Shown piece by piece: positions 13,279 to 25,699 of a stretch of DNA of 60,000 nucleotides. Both the position numbers and the translations under genes were made by a program. This DNA is from Membranipora membranacea (taxonomy: Eukaryota > Bryozoa > Gymnolaemata > Cheilostomatida > Membraniporidae). The notes beneath the pieces were generated by a model. The model saw only the letters and a list, made by a program, of their open reading frames with translations, had not been told where the DNA came from and ran no database searches. The stretch covers positions 18,974,001 to 19,034,000 of the forward strand of contig OU612075.1 of NCBI GenBank assembly GCA_914767715.1, in the 5' to 3' direction. How positions within the stretch are numbered: the first letter of the stretch is position 1; every line of letters begins with the position of its first letter.

Positions 13279-13830
13279 GTGAGTTTATTTTACACCATAC
13301 TAGGATACAGACACCTGACAGCGACACTATGATGACATCAGCCAAGTAACTAAGATTTTCATTTGGCTAAATGCACCACTCAGCCACATTGATGCACTAG
13401 TATTGGAGTGATCACAAAATTGTGGTGGGTAAGATAAGATACCGCACAAATCTAAACTCATCTTTCAATGACATCCTGAGACTACCAAAGTTACATCGAA
13501 AGAAACTTTGTCAATGCCAGATAAATAGCGGAATCGATGGAGACAAGCGAGTGTCCCATATCTTTGTAAACATAGTTATTTTCATCCCGGATAACATTTA
13601 CAAGCCCTTTGCATCAATTGTTCATGTATTTGAAGTGTTATTGAAAATAGGATATCCCAATGATCTTGTTGCCAAAACCAAAATTCTTTATTATATTGTA
13701 ATATAATTGAAACCATTTTTAAAAAGATTTGAATAAATTTCAAAAAATTTCTGTGTATTGTTTTATGCGCCAAAATCACTATAGTTTGGAGTTGTATACC
13801 CTCGTTTTTGTATTTCATTTTGTTTTTCAG

Positions 13831-13931
13831 GATAATAGTTGTCAAGTAAAGTCAAGTCATCCGAGAGGAGTTCATGATAGCTTGCATTTACACATGGTGG
13901 GCTGTGTTGGAGTATATACAGTGTAATGAGG
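13831..13931 (+). pseudogene. Exon-like relic, copy 2 (frameshifted)
   Basis: Same acceptor, donor and sequence as 13010-13111, but one G is missing in the GTTGGAGTATAT stretch, making it 101 nt and shifting the frame to a stop. Confidence 0.5.
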
Positions 13932-14489
13932 GTGAGTAAATAGCAGCTATCCTTAAATTTAGCTATTTCGACCAAGTGCGAAATTGAGAAATTTTCTCTT
14001 CTGAATACTCTCTTCCTCTTCCTCTCACTTGACAAGCTCCATGTTCTCATACTTTGGATTCATTTCCTTTTGTTTTCTTGGTAAAATCTATTCATTCTAC
14101 TTGTCACGAGTCACCTGTCTGGTGAAAGAGTTTTTCTTGACCTTTTCATGACACTTGGTCGGATCAACATTGCCAGTAAGACTTATGATGACATAATTTG
14201 CATGATTTAATATCCAGTTCACAAACAACACCAGATCTTGACATATTCTTTTACTAATCAATGATCCCGGAACAAAAAGATAGTGGTTTTGTTAAAAAAA
14301 ATGAGATGGTAAAAGTATTTGCGTGAGGAAATGTTCGCCTTTTTGCCTAGGATTTAGATAATGAAACCTCATCACCTTAAAATCTTGTCTTAGCTAGATA
14401 ATATTGGCATCAGCTAACATCAATTCACTCCGAACGTATCTCATCTTATCAACTTATCTCTATTTCATAAGTAATATTCAAAATCATTC

Positions 14490-15553
14490 CTTTGACCAGC
14501 ACAATCATGTTGAGCTCTGCCAACGTTCTGTTTAGCAAGGTGCTTACAAATATATGCACATTTCCTCTCACCATTTTTGTCAATCATCACCGCTCCTGGC
14601 AGTGTTACAATATTTACACTACCAAGATGGCATGGCTCAGCTGTTCTATGCTAACCATAGAGTGTGTCTTACATACTTTATACGGACATCCAAGTTATGG
14701 CATCAATACAAGTATTAATAAAAACAAACCCACTTAGCTAGTTGAAACAGCCATCAGGAACGACAGCAGCCTGTGATGTATACTTTACTGATTATCGTAC
14801 GAAAAAAACCAGGATGAACTATGGTAAGATTATAGATAAAGTAATTAATTACTTTATTAACGGATACTTGATTAACTAATTACTGTAATGCGAAAGTTCT
14901 GGGAAGGAACTAACCACACATATGTGGAAAACTAGAAATAAAATTAGATTAGGGTACTTGGGTAAAGTTGAGTAGCATGTTCTTGTTATCCAGTTTGCGA
15001 TGACCCAGTTAAAATATAATTATCAATTTTCAATAAACTCCCCCCCCCCCCTCATCTCCCAGTTATCAGCAATCCTTAATCTAAATATTCCCCTATGTGG
15101 CTATGCCTGCACAGGCCTAGTGGTATACTGGGCTCATCTGCGTAGATGATTGTTTCAATTTTATAATTGAAATTGTATATTTTCTATGATGATTTTTGAT
15201 GTCCACAACTAAGAAACCAGTGCCAAAATATGGCAAGCTTGGAGGTAAGATAAAATCATACTAGAACTACATCTAAAGCCCCACCCTGTTTCCTAGGGAA
15301 CGGCCAACAACAAACATGAATCAAGACTATTAGCTGTAATTTGTTAATCTTGCAGCCAAATTTTATTAATTGGATAATGCAAATTTGTGACACCACTCAA
15401 TGCAAGGGTATATTTCTTATCAACTTTAGGTTGGATTAAACAAACCAATTGATTTCAGGGGTTTTTTAATCTCTTTTTATCTCTAATGATCAGCACATGG
15501 CCTAGATATTATTTATACAATCAGTACGTCAAACATCAAATTGAGATGGTCAG
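14490..15553 (+). promoter_or_regulatory. Intergenic and 5' flank of TSP1 copy B (unit B)
   Basis: No exon is seen here. Ordered blocks match the truncated third unit at 25700-26341, for example ACCATAGAGTGTGT, GGCATCAAT, AACAGCAGCCT and the AT-rich TAATTACT cluster. Its distal part matches unit A from about 4440. It contains a poly-C run near 15042-15052. Presumed to hold the promoter-proximal elements of copy B. Confidence 0.5.
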
Positions 15554-15561
15554 TATAAAAG
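15554..15561 (+). promoter_or_regulatory. TATA box of TSP1 gene copy B
   Basis: TATAAAAG, 65 bp before the ATG at 15619, the same spacing as copy A. Confidence 0.75.
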
Positions 15562-15618
15562 AAACCTCCGTGGGTGGGTATCATCATTGCCTAGGTTGAC
15601 TGCTAACAGAGCTGCATC

Positions 15619-18600
15619 ATGGATATGGCTAGGAATCTACTTGTTGCTGTTGGTAAGTATCTTATTGTAAGATATTCAATCTTGCAGCTACTTATGCATT
15701 ATTGATCTCAATTCTCACTATCTCAGTTATCGATTATAACTGAAAAAGGTTGAAAAGGTTCCAATTTTTGATGACCGTATTTGTTTCTTAATAGATTAGA
15801 AAACTAATAAAACCAACAAACCAGAATCCATTATTGGGAAGCGCCTTGTTTTTCATCGTAAACCAGGAACAGCCCTGTCAACATATTTCATGCTCTTGAA
15901 AAGTTATTGAGTCAAACATACCACTGTGCCCTATGAACAAATGACAGAACATAGAAATGTAAGCATTGTACAATCGGAATACCTTTTATCACAATTTTAG
16001 AAGTACTAAAACAGAAAGTTTTCACGACAACTGACCAGCTTTTACATATGAAACCTGTTCAACCATATTGAAAATCTGACAGATAACATGTGGCCTAATC
16101 ATTTTATTTGCTCTCTCATTTACAGGAATAGCTGTAATCTGTCTGACAGTGAACTCTCAAGGTATGAAAATATGTTGTTTAACTCCTTAACAAATGTGAT
16201 ATTGTCGACCAACATGGGTACATAAATATGCGACAACTCATAAAATTTCCCTGTGAGAAAAATTGAGTTCAATTGACTCCAATTCAATTAAAAATAAAAT
16301 TGCCCATGCATTTATGGATGTGTGGGTCTGCTTGCTTCAACATCTATGGTTAACTATGGATGCAAGAAGATTCAAGACTCAAGGTCAAGTTATTTCTTGT
16401 TTAACAGCTCTTCTCGATACGTGTGCTGAGATTGACCCCTGCTTCGAAGTTCTCCAAAAAGACTGTGATGCATCAACAATGAGAGAAATATGTATTAAGG
16501 TAAAAGTAGGCTGCGTCGCCGGTACAACGGGCAACGCTCAGGCCATCACATCAGTCCCTCTTACAATTTGTGAGCCTGGAGGTGAGTGCTTCAATCATTA
16601 ATATTAATTCTTGGACTGGCGGTATTATGGCTATTTGGGGTGGAATTACATCTGTAATTGGATCTAGCTTAAAACCTGGTAACTTTAATGTTATGCTTTG
16701 ACTCAACCCCCCCCCCCCCCCCCAGGTACAGTATTCAATCAATCATGCAAGCTGCTTGTCAAAAGTTTACAAGGGTTGGCTGTCACATTTTTGAACCAAT
16801 GAAAGATGAGAAACGCATTCCAGCAACCAAACTTAAATTGCCTTATGATCATTCAGGGTCAGTTGTGTTCCCCTAATCCATAAATACACATTAGTGGTTT
16901 TAACCATTACTTGGGTTTCATATACATCTGAGTTTGATGAGCTTGCACAATGGTGCAAATAAGCTTGAGATAAAGACAGACAAATATGGGGAAAGCAAGC
17001 AATAGTAACCATTAGTTGAAAAGCTGTATCTTACTTTTACTCATGTCTTCGTGTTAAGTTGTTTTACATGTATCAGAATTTGTTTTCGGAAGAATGCCAA
17101 CAAAGGCATTCACTGTATGGGACTCCTTGCTTTCATATACTATCAGATTGGATTCTGCCTGAGAAGTTAATCAAATAATATTTCCATTTGATATTGTTAA
17201 ATTTTCGTTTTTATTTTAAGTCCAACAGGTCTTGCAGGTTCCACTGAAATGTCATTGGGTTAAAATGCTTTAGGTGTATCTGAATATTTCAGAAGAACTT
17301 TAAAAGAGGCACAGATTGTATGGAGGCTATAAATAAACTCGTCTGTAACATAGAAAAATTCATCCCACTTCTTGCTTTCCTATCCTTTCAAATTTGGTTC
17401 TGTCTGGGCACGTTATCCAATAATCTTTCCTATCTTCAGTTGTGTAAGGATTTAATTATTTTTTTCCCTAACTTGCTTTACTTTTTATATTTTTGCAGGT
17501 ACGCCTCTTGCTACTGGGCCGTTTGATGATAGACAGGAAGCTTGTGTATTGGTTCCTTCAACTTCAACTGCCCCAGTGTCGTTCAGTATTTCAGATGGTG
17601 CTGATCTTACTGATGCTAATAATAATGGTGTTGAGCTGCCAAGCTCTGAAATTTCTGCCGGAAGTAAGTTACATTTTATCAAAGTTAACATTTTGCCCCC
17701 CTTATTGGATGTAAAAAATGCAGAAAGTGCCCGTCTGAGGAATTTATGCAAACAATGTACAGCTTAAGAAATTAACAATTGTGGGCCTGCAATGATGCCA
17801 ATTTGATGGAAATAAGCAATTGATGCAAACTACAAAATCTATATTTATTTGAAGCTGATGGGCCGACCACATTAGATACATTCTACGACCCCAACAGTCT
17901 CCAGATTACATGTCCGGTTGAAACTCCTGTGACATGCTCACCAGATCGAGGGCCAAGTTGTACAGGTGGCTTAAACTCATTTTATACAACAATCACGGTC
18001 ACACCATTACCTGTGAGTATAAGCAGATCAACTCTTTCTAGCTTAATCTGTACTAAGACATTCTTGAGTTCAGGCCACTACAGGTATACTGGTGTAAGAA
18101 TTAAGTATGAGGATCTGTTGGTTCTGGTACTTTGTTAAAGCATGTGTCCAAACAAGCTGTAAAAGGAAAAATTGCTGTCATCTCCAGCTTCCCTAAAGTA
18201 AGCAGATAAGTGGCCTTAGGTAACCATCAAAATTCTATCCTGTGTATCAATTACAGTGCCAAGTTAATGGTATAGATAAGCTATTCTCACAGCAAAAACT
18301 CAAAAAGGAGAATTCTTCCACCATCAAACCATCTCTATTCTCTCTACTTAACAAATCAGCAGCTATAATAAAAATCTAACTAAAAATCTGTCTTTCTATT
18401 ACAGTGCCCAGTTGCAGGTGGCTGGTCACAATGGGCTCATACAACATGCTCTGTAACTTGTGGTGATGGAACAGGTTTAAGAACAAGGGAATGTACCAAC
18501 CCTGCACCAGAAGGCTGTGGTCTAGAATGTATTGGTGTGGATGAAGAGACAGCAGCCACAACTTGTAATCTTGGTCCAGTGAGTATACAAATAAGCTTAG

Positions 18601-21600
18601 CTCTATAACAATAATTTTTATTGTTAAGATGAAAGATTCATTAGCCTTATATCTTTAACATTCCGACAGCGTAATTGACATGTTTAGCAACACCAAATAA
18701 ACTCCATGTATGAAAACACAGTGTTATATGACACTAATTCCTTCAAATGGAAACTGCATGAATCATTCCTTGTTTAATATCTAGATATATTATATGTTCC
18801 TTCATCCTGCGTATGATACTAAGCAGTATTCACATGGGTGAAGACTTGAAAAATCCATTTCTACATAAGGCATTGTAATCTGTGACTTTGAGAAGTTGAC
18901 TTGAAACGTACTAGTTATTGATGACTAGTGAAACCTATTTCAGTGCCCTGTGGATGGAGTATGGTCTACTTGGGCAGACACGACAACATGTTCAGTTACC
19001 TGTGGATCCGGCGTGTTAACCCAAACCAGAACATGTACCCCACCAACTAATGGTGGAGCAGACTGTACAGGTGCAGCTACGCAGAATTCTGCAACAGTGT
19101 GCGATGAAGGAGTTGTGAGTCTATTTTGTCAACATTTATTATTCAAATGAAATTTGAAATGTAGAAAATTAGTTTCACCCATTATTGATATCTTGGCTGA
19201 GCAACTTGTATTTAAAAATGCCTATGCTAATTTTAAGGGCGATATACAAGAGCCAAACAGTAAACTTTCAACAATTCTAAACGTATAAACTATCTAACAA
19301 CTTGATTTGTTATCAATGCTCATGTTATGAGTTCCTGAAAGTAATTTTTGTTTTTTTAGTGTCCACTAGACGGATCCTGGTCGACGTGGGCACAAACGGG
19401 AACATGTGACTTAACTTGCAACACTGCTACTACAACTGGAATGGCGTTGTTTATGAGAACATGTGATGGGCAAGTCGGTTCTGGAATGTTCTGTTCAGGA
19501 CTAGATTCAATGATGATGCCGTGTGTCCCAGCTTTGCCAAGGGTAAATATTCAGCCATCAAAGACAAGTTATTATGTGGTGAATTTGATTTTTGTTCAAT
19601 GATAAATATCATGCAGCAAGATGAAGAAGCTTGAGAGAGAAAACATCATAACAAACACAAATAAGTAATAAAGGTAAAAAATATATATATTGGACCCGAT
19701 TCCATCACATTTCCTGCCCACGTCTTGCCTTGAGAGGAACACTTAAAAATCGTTTCTAACATAATGGCAACTTATACATGGTCTGAGAAGCTAGCATAAT
19801 ACTCCATTTCTTCAGCGCCCTATTTTGAGAAATTATTTTCTGGACATGATACAAGAGAGTCATTGTGGTTATGCTCAATATTCAGCATAATGCTTCATGA
19901 TGCTTCATACACAACTTTCAGTGCGCTATTGACGGAGGATATACACAATGGGTGACAGTTGGGTCTTGTTCTGAGACATGTGGAACAGGAAGGCAAACAA
20001 GACAGAGGACTTGTACTAATCCTGCTCCTCAGTTTGGTGGAGCTGACTGTTCATCATTAGGGTTGGCCATAGAAACAACCTTTCTGTGTGAGACAGGTGT
20101 TGAGGTAAGTAATTCTGTCCCAAGGATTTCAAAGTCACTTTTTCTGCAGTGAGACTGTTGTAAATCGGAAGAAATAACTGAATGAAGCTGCATAAAGAAA
20201 TTCAGTTGAAAATTTTTAAATTTTGTCAACTAGCTTAACTCGGAAAAATTAGTTCGGTTGCAACAAACACTTTCATCACATTCTTTCCAGTGTCCAGTGG
20301 TAGGAGGGTATACACAGTGGTCTCAGGGTGCATGCTCTGTCACTTGTGGACCCGGAATGGCAACAAGAACTAGGACATGCACAATGCCATCGCCTTTGAA
20401 TAATGGCGCAACATGTCCGGGGCCAGCCAGCGAAACAACTACTTGCTTCACAACAACTGTAAGTTCACATTATATTAAACAGCAGGGTCATCGAGAAATA
20501 AATTTAGGGAAAACATCAGATAGAGCTCACTGTATGACACGTGTAAAATAAATTGAGCTACGAAAGATACACCACCTTAATATGAAAAATAATCTTTATC
20601 CATGTTAACGGCTTTTACTCATAATTTTATTTTGATGAAATCATGCCAAATGTTTAAGCATTGAGATTGTGACAACTCGAACATCATATTCCAGTGCGAT
20701 GTCAACGGTATGTGGGGAAGCTGGCAAGATGGAACTTGCTCTGTTACATGCGGAGCTGGTAGTCAAACTGACACCAGAATGTGTAATAACCCAGCTAAAG
20801 TTGGATCTGGACTAGCATGTGTGGGGTCAGCTACCCGTACTGTATCATGTGATCGGGGTATCGTAAGTTTATCATTATGTTCCCTTCACAGTAGCACAGA
20901 CTTTTTAATCCTATCTATCTCAATTAAAAACAATATGCAGTTTTTCAGCATCTTTTTATTCATGATATTTAGATTTTACTTTGCAGTGTAACGTTAATGG
21001 AGGATGGAGTGTATGGGAAAATGGAGCTTGCAGCGTCACATGTGGATCAGGAACCCTAACCAGAACTAGATCATGCTCTTCCCCTCCAAAGGCAGGTACT
21101 GGAGCTGATTGCCCAGGATTATCCACAGAAACAATGGCATGCACAAGATCAGTAAGTATAACATACTCCATACTTGAGATCATAATGAAAAATTCAGAGC
21201 CTAAAACATGGACATGAAAACACATGGTTGGTGTATAGATATGACTTTTATTCCAATGTGCTGCTGTGTGCTAGGATCTAGATATTTTCTTTCATGAATG
21301 GTCCTGAGATGTATTGAATAAAGGATAATCTGATCAGATAAAATAATTAATATAAATATATCACATGTTGCTCTCTATCTGATACAGTGTGATGGAAACT
21401 GGAGTGATTATAACAATTATAGCTCTTGCTCGAAGCCTTGTGGTGGTGGAACAAAAACACGAACTCGTACTTGCACCAACCCTGCACCAATAGCAGGTGG
21501 AAGCACTTGCCCAGGAAGTGATACACAGAGTGCATCATGCAATACTCAGGTTTGTGCTTATATCAGCATTATTGCGTACTTGTGAGTTGCATGAAAATCA

Positions 21601-22909
21601 ATGACATACTATTACCATAACTATTATTATTTCAGCCAGATCATAAATTGAAATGTATTTGACTTTATATACATATTATGCATGTAATTAAATATGAATA
21701 GATATATATTTAACATGTACTAGAGGAAACTAAGCTAGGTCTTACAGGGGTATTGATTGATAAAAACTTTAATTATTTACCCCACAGTCATGCGCAGGTA
21801 GCGGAAGCTCTCCGGGAACTGGTGGAGGTGGCTGCAGAACAACTCAGGGAAGATGTTCAGTAACATGTGGTACAGGAACTAAGGAAATTAAAAAGCTGTG
21901 TAGAGGTGGTGGAGCAGTGTTCGAAACTACATATGTGGACTGTATTTTACAGGTGAGACAATGAAGACAGTTAAAATATTTGTATCAGGTTTTAGTGGCC
22001 ATATGCGTCTATAAGGAAGTTCAACTCGAGAATTTTCTGTGGTCACCAGACTTACATGCAACATGAATTTGTCAAACAACAATGAAATCATCAATTTAAG
22101 AATAATCAAAATGTGTTATGACAGTGGTCAATTTTACCTCAGAGATCGCTCACATGTTTTTGTCTAGTCTGAATTTTGCCCTTAGAGTTTATCATCAAAC
22201 AATATCTTTTTAGGCATGCCCAGTGATAACTCCAGTATCAACAACCCAAGTTATCGATACTCGTCAGAACGGTGGTTATGGACCATGGTCAAACTGGGGC
22301 TCTTGCTCAGTTACATGCAGAACACCCGGCATTCCAGCCACCCAGAGAGCTGTAAGGGTTTGCAACAATCCCCCTCCCTCAAATAATGGACTAGGTTGCA
22401 TCAATGGTGGATTAGGAGAGGCTGAAAGATCAAGAGAGTGTATCATATCAGTAAGTTCTCATGTAATCGACAGTATTTTGGGTTTCCTAACTGGAAACAT
22501 TTTATTCCATTGCTCTCATATCAACAACAGAAACTGACGTACCTTTGTTACGAGAATACACATTTTGTTTGTTATCATTATATTCCAATTCTCTGGTACC
22601 ATAAGACAGAATTCTAATTGTAAGTTTTTATTGCAGCAATGTCCTGCTACTACAGCTGCTACGGTTTCGCCAGTTGATCCATCGGTCACAACGTCTCTGA
22701 TTTGTGCTTATAATGAGAGAGTGTGCAGACAAGGGACGCAATGCTGTCCCAGGAAGAACAATGGTGGCTCAAAGAATAACGCTGGTGGCGGAAATGGCCA
22801 TAGGAGAAACAACCGAGGAGGCAAGAAAATCAAGCGTGTCAGGAAAGTCAGTGGACGAGGAAAAGGAAAAGGCAGGAGATTAGGAAGAGAGAGTTTCATT
22901 CGAGGCTAA
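15619..22909 (+). CDS. Secreted TSP1-repeat protein, copy B (16 exons, about 871 aa)
   Basis: Exons: 15619-15652, 16126-16161, 16408-16581, 17499-17663, 17855-18012, 18405-18578, 18944-19114, 19360-19542, 19922-20104, 20291-20458, 20695-20862, 20987-21151, 21388-21549, 21788-21952, 22214-22450, 22637-22909 (stop TAA). The exon structure and phases are those of copy A and the frame is open throughout, so both copies look functional. Differences from A: 7 extra codons in exon 3 (VAGTTGNAQA replaces IQGV), one codon less in exon 5, two codons less in exon 6, and a last exon 18 codons longer. That exon keeps the VCAYNERVCRQGTQCCP motif, then becomes Gly/Lys/Arg-rich (GGKKIKRVRKVSGRGKGKG). Modules 1-8 are canonical TSP1, exon 14 is degenerate, and exon 15 is an extended module. 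The protein should be secreted; the tail could bind anionic glycans or nucleic acid, which is inference. Confidence 0.85.
16605..16886. repeat. MITE-like repeat in intron 3 of copy B
   Basis: Nearly identical counterpart of 5755-6036, with the same 17-C run. Confidence 0.5.
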
Positions 22910-23290
22910 TGTTTTGCTTTGATGGACAAATACTTCTTTCGGACTCAGCGAACAGTCATGGGAGTGGTTCAAGATAACTTAAGTATAAACTTGTTTTGTA
23001 CTATCTGTCAAGACAAGCAACAACTCGAATTGAAATTTCATTAACTCTCCTCAAAGTAATTGAAATAACTATAGTTTAACCATATCTTTACACTTTTTGA
23101 GATTAAAAACAACTATGATTTCACTATAAAACCATTCTGGTTAAAGTCATCTGACTGATCTAGACTGCTCTAGATTATTGAAAGAACTGTTTAACAACCG
23201 ACAAATATTTTACGACATGTTATAGGTTTTGGATGACTTTTCCTTGTCATATATTTTGGAAGAAATAAAAAATAAGTTGTACAATTTGTG
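22910..23290 (+). other. 3' UTR of TSP1 copy B with poly(A) signal at 23264-23269
   Basis: AATAAA in GAAATAAAAAATAAGTTG lies about 355 nt after the stop, in a context matching that of copy A. Overall the UTR is much more diverged from copy A than the gene body. Confidence 0.65.
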
Positions 23291-23834
23291 ATAGCCTTCT
23301 CAGAAATCAGAAACAGACAAGAGTCAGTGATACATTTGTGCATTTGCCGAACTATTAGAGAGTCAAAGATAATAAGTTCAGACATTATTTCTAATATGGG
23401 TGCTATACATTCAGCTGTAAAAAATATTTCCCACATGTTGGTTACATGCCAGATATTCCAGTGCAAGACATTACAGAGGGGATGTTACTGCCCTGACACT
23501 GATTTTTATGGTGGCATTGATCCATTTACTAAGATTTCAGCTATGTTTACCATTCATACAAACCAACTGACCTGTATTTGAGTGGTCACAAAATAGTGGT
23601 GGGGTTGATGAGAGAAGAACCAATCTGAACTCATGTTTGATTTTGCTATCATATCCTGAGGCAAACAAAGTTTTATTGAATAGTGTAGCATTCATGGCGG
23701 ATTAAGACCGGAATTGATAAAGACAAGATAGCGTTCTAATATCTTTTAAAACATAGTCATTTTTATCCTGAATAACGACAACAAGCACATTGCAGCCGCC
23801 CCTAACGCTGAGCTATATCTGATCCCTGAATTCA

Positions 23835-24165
23835 GACATTGATGATGATATCTAGTCTAATGTCTCCCTGATACTGACTACCTATGTCAAGATGCCGAAG
23901 CCCAATTGATGTCAGTTAGACATCGGACACTGATGTTGATCTCTAGTCTAGAGTCGCCCTTATACTGACTACTTGGGTCAAGATGCGAACGTCCAATTGA
24001 TGTCAGTTTGATGTCCGACACTGATGTTGATATCTAGCCCAAACTCAACCTGATACTGACTACCTATGTCAAGACGCCGATGTCCAATTGACGTCAGTTA
24101 GACGTTGATTACCGATATCGGTATCTGACCCAAAATCAACCTTATCTGGACGTCAATATGAGGTT
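23835..24165. repeat. Minisatellite with a 91-bp unit, about 3.5 copies
   Basis: The landmark ATACTGAC recurs at 23871, 23962 and 24053, exactly 91 bp apart, accompanied each time by TATCTAG/TCTCTAG, GTCAAGA and CCAATTGA(T/C)GTCAGTT. The units are diverged. No equivalent is seen downstream of copy A. Confidence 0.85.
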
Positions 24166-24388
24166 GATCGGTGACTTGCCTGCTGGGTATTGTCCATCGT
24201 ATTTGTATGGGTAATTAAAACAAGGGATGATGTTGTTGCCAAAAGCAAAGATTCTATATTTTGTTATAGAATTAGAACTTTAATTGAAAACGATTTTTTT
24301 CAATCTCCTGTGGTGTGTTAATGTGCCCAAAAGCACAATAGTTTGGAGCTGTATTCCCTCACTTTTGTATTTTCATTCTTTTTTTTAG

Positions 24389-24493
24389 GATAATAATAGT
24401 GGACAAGTAAAATCAAGCTATCCTAGAGGAGCAAATGTTAGCAAGCATTTACACATGGTGGGCTGTCTTGGGAGTATATACAGTGTAAAGAGG
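24389..24493 (+). other. Exon-like element, copy 3 (open, phase 0)
   Basis: A pyrimidine-rich acceptor (TTCTTTTTTTTAG) and an AGAGG|GTGAGT donor frame 105 nt that read as 35 codons without a stop (start DNNSGQVKSSYPRG, middle HLHMVGCLGSIYSVKR). Both borders are phase 0, as in the TSP1 exons. The two copies downstream of gene A carry a stop or a frameshift. I do not recognise the peptide, and no partner exon was found, so this may be the last intact piece of a dead gene. Confidence 0.4.
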
Positions 24494-24499
24494 GTGAGT

Positions 24500-25699
24500 A
24501 AATAGCGGCTATCCTTAAATTTAGCTATTTCGAGCAAGTGCGAAATAGAGAATTTTTTTCTCTTGTGAATACTCTCTTCCTCTTCTACTCACTCGACAAG
24601 CTCATGTTCTTATACTTTGGTATTTATTTCTTCTTGTTTTCTTGGTAAAATTCTATTCATTCTATGTCTTCCAAGTTACCTGTCTGGTGATAGAATTTTC
24701 CCGGTGTGAAATATGAAATTTATCGCGCCCTTTTCATCACACAATGAATTGAATCGATTCAGCATTGGCAGTAAGGTGTTTGATAACATAATTTTCAAGG
24801 TGATCGATCGCTTGCCAAATGATAATACAAACTTTTCGTGGTATGGTTTTTGATACATTAACGCACACGACCACAAACAAATCAAAGAGGTTTTTGCTAC
24901 ATACATAAGATGGTTAAAGGTTTTGGTATTACAAAGTGTTCTATTTTAAACTGCACTGATCCTATACCACTTGAGTTGCCAACCTGGCACATCCGTAACA
25001 AAGAACTTAAACTTTATACCTTATACCTTTACACCTTCTCCTATTCTATTAAGCCTACACTATTTGATACAACATGTAAGTAATACTATTGTGATAAATT
25101 TGTTATATTTGATATAGATGATTCTTGACTTTATTACAATTTGATGTAAAACTCTAATGACAACGTTAATTATGTAAGCACTGCAGTGCCACCTTTTCAA
25201 TGTTCAATGCTCATAATTGTTCATTAATTTGTAGATAATCGCACTCAATGACTTCTCATTTAAATCACTCACAACACGATTCTGTGATCTCAATATACTA
25301 TCTGATTAATACTTAGCGACTGAATAAACTAATGTTTGTAAGTTTATAATATTGCCAGCTTTTATCCAATCTGTTCTATTTTTATGTCACAAGCCTTCTA
25401 TTTATACACTGTTATCAATGTCATGTCATTTTGTTAAATTGACCTATTTAAATACACACGTTTTAATAAAAGCAAGAAATCACATCACTCTGCTATTGTT
25501 GCCATCATTTGGCCCTCAGCACTAATTCCAGTACAGTTATCAGGAGGAAAAGCTTGCTGACACTTACTCTTTACCTTATATAAAGTCCAGTCTTAGCTAA
25601 TGAATATTGGTCCAAAATAACATTAATCCACCAAAAGTTAGGTAAACTCATCTCTAGCAAATACTTTACCCTTAGGGTTTGTCGGCTGAAAAACAGTAA
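24500..25699. other. Intergenic, no gene seen
   Basis: The first part (to about 24900) is homologous to 13935-14300 behind gene A (for example ATCCTTAAATTTAGCTATTTCGA and ACTCTCTTCCTCTTC). The rest is AT-rich unique-looking DNA without a supportable exon. Confidence 0.55.

Larger units (their letters stand above)
12753..13935 (+). repeat. Local direct duplication downstream of copy A
   Basis: 12753-13118 is repeated at about 13330-13935, with an insertion in the second copy. Shared landmarks are ATGATGACATC, GGCTAAATGCACCACTCAG, CACTAGTATTGGAGTGATCA, AGATAAGATACCG and the exon-like block ending GAGGGTGAGTAA. A third, more diverged version lies downstream of copy B (about 23460-24500). The first copy joins a TSP1 exon relic at its right end; the second continues into sequence shared with unit B. 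Confidence 0.7.
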
